DNA of 64,000 bases, from positions 1,054,001 through 1,118,000 of the forward strand of contig CAVQOH010000002.1 in assembly GCA_963714405.1 (NCBI GenBank), given 5' to 3'. This stretch comes from JAZGGS01 sp963714405. Its GTDB lineage: Bacteria; Bacteroidota; Ignavibacteria; Ignavibacteriales; Ignavibacteriaceae. Shown piece after piece: positions 55,550 to 63,141 of this stretch. The first letter of the stretch is position 1, and every line of letters begins with the position of its first letter. A program made the position numbers and the translations under genes. The notes beneath the pieces were generated by a model, which had not been told where the DNA came from, ran no database searches, and saw only the letters and a program-made list of their open reading frames with translations.

Positions 55550-56629
55550 ATGAAAAAGCAACTGTTAATTTTAGTATTTTTATTCAATGGAATCTTATAC
55601 CCGCAACTAAATTTTTACAGTAGTATTGATAGTTATATTGATGATAATATTTATAATAATTATTTAAATACTTCCGATTTTATAAACAGCTTTTCTTTCG
55701 GGGCAGGATATGATATTATATCCGAAATAAATAATCTTGAACTCTATTACGATGGCAATTTAAACTATTTTACGCAAAACAGTTTTAAATCCTCTTCAAT
55801 GCACAAAGCAGGAATTGTTAACTCTTTTTACATTGGTGGGAACAATCCGCTCACAATTGGTGCAAATTATGGTTTGCGAATCTATGATGATGACTATAAT
55901 TTATATGATTGGAGCAATCTTTCAGGATATGCTAATTACAGGCAGTATATTAGTGATGATGACTTTTTTCTTACAGGTTATATTTTTAGCAGAACAGACT
56001 ATCCTAATCTAAATTTATTTTCTTTTGATGAACACAGAGGATTCCTTAAAGTTAGATTTGCATTTCCTTCCAAAACATCTTTACTTTTTGGTATAGAAGG
56101 AGGTTTTAAAAATTACCTGGAACAATCAAATATGAATAGAGCTACAAACAGCGTTTCTCAATTACGCGGCTTTCTTCAAGTTGCTCAGTCACTGGGAGAA
56201 GCCACTGGATTAAGTGGTTTTGTACAGCTACGTAAAAATATTAAAAGCGGTAACAGGTATGTTAATTTTAATGAATTCAGTTATTACGAAGAAGAACTAA
56301 TCTATGATCAGTATTCCAACGAAGGATACGCAGGGGGTATTAAATTAACACAGCTAATAATTCCATCAATAATATTAAATGGATTTGTCAATTATTCTTA
56401 TAGGGATTATTTAAATCTACCAGCTGCCGATCTTATTGGCAACGAATTAAACTTTACTAGGGAAGATAAACAACTAAAATATGGTTTTGGTTTAGAAGCG
56501 AGTTTAGGAATTATTATAGAAAGATTGTACGGAAATATTAATTGGCTTATGATTAATAACAGCTCAAACGATTTGTTTTATGATTACAATAACCAGGTTT
56601 TCTCTGCCGGATTAGAATTTAATTTTTGA
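55550..56629 (+). CDS. Outer-membrane beta-barrel protein, function unknown
   Basis: The 359-residue product begins one base after the previous stop, at the ATG at 55550, with a signal peptide (MKKQLLILVFLFNGILYPQ). Many alternating strands rich in Tyr, Phe and Asn follow (for example FLTGYIFSRTDYPNLNLFSF), and it ends in AGLEFNF with the terminal aromatic residue typical of outer-membrane barrels. It shares the sigma-54 promoter at 55223. Its 3' end overlaps the convergent regulator gene by 11 bases. Confidence 0.72.
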   Translation: MKKQLLILVFLFNGILYPQLNFYSSIDSYIDDNIYNNYLNTSDFINSFSFGAGYDIISEINNLELYYDGNLNYFTQNSFKSSSMHKAGIVNSFYIGGNNPLTIGANYGLRIYDDDYNLYDWSNLSGYANYRQYISDDDFFLTGYIFSRTDYPNLNLFSFDEHRGFLKVRFAFPSKTSLLFGIEGGFKNYLEQSNMNRATNSVSQLRGFLQVAQSLGEATGLSGFVQLRKNIKSGNRYVNFNEFSYYEEELIYDQYSNEGYAGGIKLTQLIIPSIILNGFVNYSYRDYLNLPAADLIGNELNFTREDKQLKYGFGLEASLGIIIERLYGNINWLMINNSSNDLFYDYNNQVFSAGLEFNF

Positions 56630-57983
56630 TATCGTATTTTTTCATTTTGTATCTCAGATTTCTCTCAGTTAGTCCCAATAGCTTTCCTGCTTTTGTTTGG
56701 TTGCCATTTGCTTCTTTTAATGCATCGTATATTAATCTTTTCTCAAGAACTTCAACCTGTTCAACCAGTGAAGAATTTTCAGTTGCCCGATATTCATTCT
56801 CATTTATTGAGCCCTTAACATTTATTGAAAGATCATTTTCTGTTATGAAATTATTCCTGCTTAACACAACTGCTCGTTCAATAATGTTTTCTAATTCTCT
56901 AACATTGCCCGGGTAATTATATTTAAGCAGTTTATCCAAAGCTTCTTTAGAAATTTCAACTCTATCCTTTTTATTTTCGTTGATAAATTTTTTTAAAAAG
57001 TATTCTATTAATGGAATTATATCTTCACGTCTTTCTTTTAATGTTGGAATGATAATTCTTATTATGTTTAGACGATAAAAAAGATCTTCTCTAAAACTAC
57101 CTTCCTTTATTTTCTTTTCAAGATCCTGGTTTGTTGCAGCAATAATTCTTACGTTTATATTTATACTCTCAGTTCCACCCACCCTTTCAATTGATTGCTC
57201 CTGCAATGTTCTTAAAAGTTTAACCTGCAAATTCGGATTCATATCACCAATTTCATCAAGAAAAATGGTTCCACCATCAGCGATTTCAAATCTACCCAAC
57301 TTTAACTTCTCCGCTCCTGTAAATGCACCTTTCTCATGCCCAAACAGCTCACTTTCTATTAAATTTTCTGATAACGCAGGAATGTTAACTGCAATAAACG
57401 GTTTATTATTTCTATTGCTCGCGTAGTGAATTGCTTTTGCAAGTACTTCTTTACCTGTACCATTTTCACCAGTAAGTAAAACAGTAGCTTTGCTTTCTGC
57501 AGCCCGCGAAGCAACACTGAGTGCTTCTTCCATTTTAGCTGAATGTGAAATAATTGATGTGAATTTATGTTTTTCATGTAACTGTTCTTTAAGCAACCGG
57601 TTTTCTGATTTTAAATTTTTATGTTCGATAATTCGTTCAATCAACAAATCAAGTTCATCAAGATCAACTGGTTTCGAAATGTAATCATAAGCACCGATGT
57701 GCATCGCTTTCACAGCATTCTCTACAGTTCCGTAGGCAGTTATTATAACAAAACTAATTTCAGGATTTATTTTTTTTACTGCTTCCAAAACCTCAATACC
57801 TGTCATCCCGGGCATCTTAAAATCGGATAGAATGATATCAATTATTTTTTCCCCAACTATTTCTACTGCTCCTTTACCACTTTCTGTGCTGAATACCGTA
57901 AATCCCTTTTTATTAAGGTAACCAGAAAGAATATCTCTTTGAGATTTTTCATCATCAACAATTAATATGTTAAAATTTTTCAT
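56619..57983 (-). CDS. NtrC-family sigma-54-dependent response regulator
   Basis: The 454-residue protein has a receiver domain (phospho-Asp in IILSDFKMPG near residue 54), an AAA+ domain with Walker A GENGTGKEVLAKA near residue 171, the sigma-54-contacting GAFTGA loop near residue 220, Walker B FLDEIGD, and a C-terminal Fis-type helix-turn-helix (NQTKAGKLLGLTERNLRYKM). It should activate sigma-54 promoters when phosphorylated by the kinase encoded just upstream, whose gene overlaps it by four bases. Two strong sigma-54 promoters with paired sites flank the two genes. Confidence 0.95.
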   Translation of the reverse strand: MKNFNILIVDDEKSQRDILSGYLNKKGFTVFSTESGKGAVEIVGEKIIDIILSDFKMPGMTGIEVLEAVKKINPEISFVIITAYGTVENAVKAMHIGAYDYISKPVDLDELDLLIERIIEHKNLKSENRLLKEQLHEKHKFTSIISHSAKMEEALSVASRAAESKATVLLTGENGTGKEVLAKAIHYASNRNNKPFIAVNIPALSENLIESELFGHEKGAFTGAEKLKLGRFEIADGGTIFLDEIGDMNPNLQVKLLRTLQEQSIERVGGTESININVRIIAATNQDLEKKIKEGSFREDLFYRLNIIRIIIPTLKERREDIIPLIEYFLKKFINENKKDRVEISKEALDKLLKYNYPGNVRELENIIERAVVLSRNNFITENDLSINVKGSINENEYRATENSSLVEQVEVLEKRLIYDALKEANGNQTKAGKLLGLTERNLRYKMKKYDIKN

Positions 57984-59996
57984 GATTTTGGTACTACTAT
58001 TTTAAATGTTGTTCCACTTTGTGTGCTGTGCACTTCAATTAATCCATTATGCTGTGAAATTATTTTTTGTGATATACTTAGTCCTAACCCGTTGCCTTCT
58101 TTTTTAGTAGTAAAATATAAGTCAAATATTTTATCGATGTCTTTCTGCAAAATTCCGTTCCCACTATCTGATATTTCCACTATGAAATTATTTTGTTCAA
58201 CTTTGTATTTTACAATTACGTTTCCTTGTTGTCCAACCTGCATCGAAAGCATTTTGAATTATGTTCATTATTGTTTGCTTAAAAAGTTCGGGATCAAGTT
58301 TAACAATTATATTTGCTTTACCTATAACTTTAAATGATACATTATTTTGTTTTGCCTGAGCTTTATATAGCTGATAAATATTTTCAAAAAACTTTTCAAT
58401 AATTACTTCTGATTTTTGTAATTCAAGCGGTTTTGCATATTGAAGAAATTGGGTTATAATACTATTTATCCTTTTTACTTCGGATCTTAACAGTTCTGTA
58501 ATTGAATTATACTCTTCTTGTGATGAAGATGGTGCGAATTCCTTATTTAACCGCTGTGCAATCATTCCAATTGAATTAATTGGGTTACGTATTTCATGAG
58601 CAACTCCTGAGGCGAGCTCACCCATTGCAAGCAATTTCTCATTTCGCTTTGTTTGCTCCTCAATTTTTTTGGATTCAGTAATATCAGTCATAACAATTGT
58701 GTAGCTGTCAAGTTCTCTGGCTAAATTAAAATTAGGTGTGACAGTTATATCCAATATGATCTCTTTATCATCAATAGTTAAATACTTTTCAATATTTTTA
58801 AATGATGCCTGATCTGAAACAACACCTAAAAGAAAGCTGATATTACAATCTTCTAAATCGGTAAGTTTCTGCCCAACAATATCTGATTGCTTAAAATTAA
58901 AAAGTTCTTTTCCAGCTTCGTTAAATAAAGATATGGTAGAATTTTTTTCAATGATTACCACAGCTTCCTGCATGTTTTTTAATATTGAATCAGTAAACGA
59001 TTTAAACTTGTTAAACTCTGTAGAAACAGATTTAAGACTTTGATTTGTAAAAATGATACTTAAAACAATAATGCTTATTGCTGCAAGGATTAATGAAATA
59101 ATTATCAATCTTCTTATCATTCTTTCTTCTACACTTCTTATTTCATTAAGTGATAAACCAATTCGGAATATTCCTATAAACTCTTCATTAAAGTATAAGC
59201 TTTTAACAACTTCGTAAACTTCCTTACTGTTAAATTCTGTAACTCGTTGTGAAGTTAAATTTGTATAGGCAGCAGTAAGTAAAAACTTATCTGATGAAAT
59301 TGAACTCATTTCTGTAACGGTATTACTAGCAGCAAGTATGCCAATGGAATCTTGTAAAACAATGTATTCTATCCCTGGGTTATCACTTAAATCTTGTACT
59401 GTTTTACCCAACCCTATTTTCTTCCTGAATTCTAAAAACTCTTTTGCATCCATATTTATCACTATAGCGCCTCGGTTAAATGCTCTGTCAACAGCCACTG
59501 CATACCTTTTTTCTTTACTGAATGATGCAGTTTTTAATCCTATAACAAGTTCATTAACTTGGTTTGTTAAGATTGGTTCAACTTCATCATACCTGTTAAC
59601 AATTCCTTCGGGATGTATGTGATCCTTATCAGGAACTCTGCTGGATAGCACCCTGTTTCCCTGTTTATCAAAAATATTTATTCTGAAAAGATTATTTTTC
59701 TTCCCTATCTCAATTAATTTTTCTGAAGTTAATACATTTAAGCTATCCAGGGTTCTTATCAACCGTGCATTGTTTAGTAACCGCTCAGTGATCAATTCTT
59801 CGATTTCCAAACTTGATTTCAGTGCATTAACACTACTGTTGTTAACAATTTCAGAAAGTGAAGTTGCCTGGTGAAATAACAATTCAAAAATTTCAGCTTT
59901 ACTTTGCTTTAACTCAAAATAAGCTGAAACAAGCATAACAATTCCGATTATAACAGAGATTATAATTACAATCTTCGGCTTTAATTTAAATTTCAT
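57980..59996 (-). CDS. Sensor histidine kinase paired with the NtrC-family regulator, frameshifted
   Basis: The first frame (59996 down to 58197) encodes two membrane spans (about 9-27 and 296-315) around a periplasmic sensor of about 270 residues. A PAS domain and a HisKA domain follow (ELASGVAHEIRNPINSIGM), and the N box is reached at IIQNAFDA. The frame then shifts near 58236-58246. The ATP-binding end (VEISDSGNGILQKD; GLGLSISQKI) continues in another frame to 57980. Loss of one GATGC unit from an original NAFDAMQVGQQG would explain it; a 1-base insertion is the alternative. The sensed signal is unknown. Confidence 0.85.
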
Positions 59997-60066
59997 TTTA
60001 TTATGATATGCTCAAATGGATGTTATTATTAAACAGATTTTTTTTTGAAATTATTTATTTTTCATT

Positions 60067-60102
60067 CGTCTTTAGGGTCGAAATCCTTCGCCTATAAGGT
60101 CG
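60067..60102. promoter_or_regulatory. Pair of upstream activator sites for the 60165 sigma-54 promoter
   Basis: CGTCTTTAGGGTCG (60067-60080) and CGCCTATAAGGTCG (60089-60102) start 22 bases apart and end about 62 bases before the -24 element. They share the GGTCG half and the overall CGnC-N5-GGTCG form with the sites at 55128-55162, at nearly the same spacing and distance. Confidence 0.65.
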
Positions 60103-60164
60103 AAATTCAAATGCCCACTTTAATTTATCTTTCGATTTTTAATCATATTCATATCTTTTTTCTT

Positions 60165-60180
60165 TGGCATAGCGGTTGCC
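60165..60180 (+). promoter_or_regulatory. Sigma-54 promoter of the Asp/Gly-rich secreted protein
   Basis: TGGCATAGCGGTTGCC has TGGCA and TTGC at exact sigma-54 spacing. The predicted start is near 60191, 38 bases before the ATG at 60229. The element is nearly palindromic: the minus strand reads TGGCAACCGCTATGCC, so it may also fire toward the kinase gene. Confidence 0.8.
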
Positions 60181-60228
60181 ATTCCTATATGAAATAAATT
60201 TGATCATATAAACATAAGGAGATATAAA

Positions 60229-60873
60229 ATGAAAAACTCACAAAGAATGTTATCATCACTTACACTGGCAGCTATGATATTTTTCTTATCAGCAGCACTG
60301 TATTCACAAGATGATCCTGTAAAAAACGAAGAACAAAATCAGGTTCAAACACAGGTAAAAGGGGAAACCCAGGTAAAGGAACAAGTTCAGCTTAGAGATA
60401 GAAACCAGGTTCATGGTAATCAATTTGTTGATGAAAACAATGATGGCTATAACGATAATGCACCCGATGTAGATGGTGATGGAATACCAAACGGCAGAGA
60501 TGAAGATTTTGAAGGACAACAAAACAGAAAAGGGAATAATGGTTCAAAAGGCTTTGTAGATCTGAATAATGATGGCTTGAATGATAACGCTGTTGATTCA
60601 GATGGTGATGGTATCCCCAATGGGCAAGACCCCGATTTTATAAAACCTCAGGATGGATCGGGTCAGCAGAACAGAAATGGAAACACTAATAACAACACTT
60701 TTAATAACAGAAATAGAATTCGAAATAGCACAGGAAGTTTTGGCCCTGGTGATGGAACTGGTAATAAAGGGGTAGGACCAAAAGACGGAACAGGTAACGG
60801 TCCTGGAAACGGTAGTGGTAATTGTGATGGTACAGGTCCGAAAGGTAACCGAGGCGGAAGAGGCGGAAAATAA
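60229..60873 (+). CDS. Secreted Asp/Gly-rich repeat protein, sigma-54 controlled
   Basis: The 214-residue product has a signal peptide (LTLAAMIFFLSAALYSQ), a Gln/Lys-rich stretch, and two copies of a calcium-loop-like repeat (FVDENNDGYNDNAPDVDGDG near residue 64; FVDLNNDGLNDNAVDSDGDG near residue 105), each followed by IPNG. A C-terminal Gly/Asn/Asp-rich region with GPGDGTGN and GPKDGTGN units, a single Cys in NCDGTGPKG, and a basic end follows. The repeats could bind divalent cations. No enzyme domain is present. It belongs to the predicted regulon with the 55264 gene. Confidence 0.78.
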   Translation: MKNSQRMLSSLTLAAMIFFLSAALYSQDDPVKNEEQNQVQTQVKGETQVKEQVQLRDRNQVHGNQFVDENNDGYNDNAPDVDGDGIPNGRDEDFEGQQNRKGNNGSKGFVDLNNDGLNDNAVDSDGDGIPNGQDPDFIKPQDGSGQQNRNGNTNNNTFNNRNRIRNSTGSFGPGDGTGNKGVGPKDGTGNGPGNGSGNCDGTGPKGNRGGRGGK

Positions 60874-60890
60874 ACAAACACATTCTATAA

Positions 60891-60924
60891 AAAGAGGCAA
60901 TGAAATTTCGTTGCCTCTTTTTTT
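60891..60924 (+). terminator. Intrinsic terminator between the secreted protein and the DUF2202 gene
   Basis: A 10-bp stem AAAGAGGCAA / TTGCCTCTTT with a 10-base loop is followed by a T run. Only 24 bases separate it from the next ATG, so the downstream gene may depend on read-through. Confidence 0.85.
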
Positions 60925-60948
60925 AATTGAGATAATGGAGAAAATGCT

Positions 60949-61512
60949 ATGAAAAAACTACTTATTATATTTACTATTCTATTAACTATTCCTGCCCATG
61001 CTTTTAATCTTCACGTTGAAATTAGAAATGATGTAGATAGTTGTGAATCACTAAAACATACTGATACAACAGAACTTAGTGTGGATGAAGTAAACGGATT
61101 AATTCATATGAAATATGAAGAAAAACTGGCTCGCGATGTTTATACAGCATTAGGCGAAATCTGGAACGTTCGAATATTTAATAAAATAAAACAGAGTGAA
61201 CAGCGCCATATGGATGCCGTAAAAAGAATTTTAGATTTTTACAATATTAGTGATCCGTCTGAAAAAGATGAACCGGGTACTTTTTCTTCCAGTGACTTTC
61301 AAAAATTATATGATGATTTAGTTGAGAAGGGAAGCAAATCATACCAGGAAGCAATAAGAGTAGGTGTAATCATCGAAGAACTTGATATTTCAGATTTAAA
61401 AGATCAGCTTGAATTGGTAAACCACAAGGATATTAGAGTAGTTTACGAAAATCTTAAATCTGCATCCGAAAGACACTTATTTGCTTTTAACCGGCATATT
61501 AATAAGAAATAA
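60949..61512 (+). CDS. DUF2202 family ferritin-like secreted protein
   Basis: The 187-residue product has a signal peptide (LLIIFTILLTIPAHAF) and a four-helix ferritin-like domain of the DUF2202 type: MKYEEKLARDVYTALGE, KQSEQRHMDAVKRIL, IIEELDISDLKDQLE and SASERHLFAFNRHI. Glu and ExxH positions suit a metal-binding site. The biochemical role of the family is not settled. No separate promoter fits in the 24 bases after the terminator at 60891, so it probably shares the sigma-54 promoter at 60165. Confidence 0.85.
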   Translation: MKKLLIIFTILLTIPAHAFNLHVEIRNDVDSCESLKHTDTTELSVDEVNGLIHMKYEEKLARDVYTALGEIWNVRIFNKIKQSEQRHMDAVKRILDFYNISDPSEKDEPGTFSSSDFQKLYDDLVEKGSKSYQEAIRVGVIIEELDISDLKDQLELVNHKDIRVVYENLKSASERHLFAFNRHINKK

Positions 61513-61683
61513 ATTAAAAAATTCTCAGCAACTGAAGTAAAAACAGTACAGAACAAAAATTGGCAAAAAGTTTATTTTTATTAATTTTAAAACAGAAATT
61601 TATTGAAGGTATGCAATAACCCATACTAACAAAATATAAATTTCTGCATGATCAATTCGTACATCTATTTTAAGGAGAGAAAA

Positions 61684-63042
61684 ATGAAAGATGTAATACT
61701 TAAAGCACTATTTCTAGTAACCCTTCTAATTACTTATCCAGTTTATTTATCTGCACAGATTAAAGCTGGGAGCGATGCGCTTGGCACCCGCACTTATGAC
61801 GATTATGAAACACCGCAATTTTGTGGTACATCATGCCACACGGATTTTTATCAACAATGGAAACAGTCAATGATGTCTCAAGCTTATACTCATCATTGGG
61901 ATGAAGTAGAATATTTTAAACTAGCTGTACCCCATGCAGAAAAAGATGAAAAAGTTGCAGAAGTAAAAGCGGGTTGCAACGGATGCCATGCACCGGTTTC
62001 TTTTCTAGTTGGAGATGTTCCTCCACCACTGCCTGAAATGAATTCACGTGCAAATGAATCTGTTTCATGCGATTTATGTCATACAATTACTGGATTTCAG
62101 GGTGATGTACCGTACAACTTTAATTTTATAAGCGAACCTGGCAATGTTAAATATGGGCCGAGAGGAACAGGTGAATCGCCGGAACATGAAATTTCAAAAT
62201 CAGATTTTCTTACAACTGGGGATTTTTGCGGAACCTGTCATAACGAGATGAGTCCATACGGAGTATGGGTAAAATCAACTCATCTTGAATGGAAAGATGG
62301 ACCTTATTCAAAAGAGGGAGTAGTTTGCCAAACCTGCCACATGACACAAGCGGATGGTTATTCTGCTGATATGGGAGAAAAATATCCGAATGTTTGGCAG
62401 CATTTATTTCACGGTGCACACGATCCTGGAAAAGTTAAAGGAACAATTGAATTACGAATTCATCCAGATATAAATGAAGCAGAGCCAGGTGAAACGATTA
62501 AATTTACTGTGGCTTTATTTAATCAGAAAACGGGGCATAAGTTTCCCAGTGGTTCTGTTGAAGATAGAATTGTTTGGATGCATGTAGAAGCAGTTGATGC
62601 AGAAGGAAAAGTATATCATCTGCCTGTTGATAAAAAAGGATTTGAAGGTGAGGAATATACTATTGCAAGTGATGTGTTAGCCTACCAGGATATGGGAATA
62701 GCTTTGGATGATCCAAACTTTGAGGGAGTGCAAAGAGATGGGGTCCCAATTGGTGATAGAATTTTCAGAATGCCATACTTTGATCCTCAAGGCAGGATGA
62801 CTATTCAGCAATGGAATACAGCATCATTAGGAGTTGATTACAGAATAGGACCAAGAGAAACAAAACTTGAAACCTTAACTTTTGATCTTCCGTTTGAAAT
62901 TGCACCCGGCAACTTAACCGTAACGGCGGTACTGAATTATCAAAAATTAGTAAAACCGGTTGCAGAACTATTAGGTGTGCCGGAAGAAGCTGAAATTGTA
63001 AAAGTAAATGAACACTCAACATTTGTATCGGTATTACCATAA
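61684..63042 (+). CDS. Multihaem c-type cytochrome (cytochrome c554-like), five haem motifs
   Basis: The 452-residue protein has a signal peptide (AVLFLVTLLITYPVYLS-like hydrophobic run, cleavage near SAQ) and five haem attachment motifs: CGTSCH, CNGCH, CDLCH, CGTCH and CQTCH. The first has three residues between the cysteines (CX3CH) instead of two. The C-terminal 200 residues are beta-rich and haem-free (FTVALFNQKTGHKFPSGSVE). The upstream in-frame ATG at 61648 is less likely because the ATG at 61684 follows AAGGAGAG and directly begins the signal peptide. It should carry periplasmic or outer-surface electrons with the cytochrome-barrel protein downstream. Confidence 0.88.
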   Translation: MKDVILKALFLVTLLITYPVYLSAQIKAGSDALGTRTYDDYETPQFCGTSCHTDFYQQWKQSMMSQAYTHHWDEVEYFKLAVPHAEKDEKVAEVKAGCNGCHAPVSFLVGDVPPPLPEMNSRANESVSCDLCHTITGFQGDVPYNFNFISEPGNVKYGPRGTGESPEHEISKSDFLTTGDFCGTCHNEMSPYGVWVKSTHLEWKDGPYSKEGVVCQTCHMTQADGYSADMGEKYPNVWQHLFHGAHDPGKVKGTIELRIHPDINEAEPGETIKFTVALFNQKTGHKFPSGSVEDRIVWMHVEAVDAEGKVYHLPVDKKGFEGEEYTIASDVLAYQDMGIALDDPNFEGVQRDGVPIGDRIFRMPYFDPQGRMTIQQWNTASLGVDYRIGPRETKLETLTFDLPFEIAPGNLTVTAVLNYQKLVKPVAELLGVPEEAEIVKVNEHSTFVSVLP

Positions 63043-63141
63043 CAAATTATTCCTCAGGGAAATTAATTTTGGGGTCGTTTATATTTTTGAAAATGCCGAA
63101 CTAATTTTTTTACGATATTATAAAATACTAAAGGATAAAAA

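Noticed and set aside
60598..60900. Minus-strand open frames opposite the Asp/Gly-rich gene
   Set aside because: They are antisense shadows of a low-complexity repeat and read as Pro/Leu/Ser/Thr-rich nonsense without a start signal.
61553..61580. Sigma-54 promoter before the multihaem cytochrome
   Set aside because: TTGGCAAAAAG has a -24-like half, but no GC dinucleotide lies at the -12 position.
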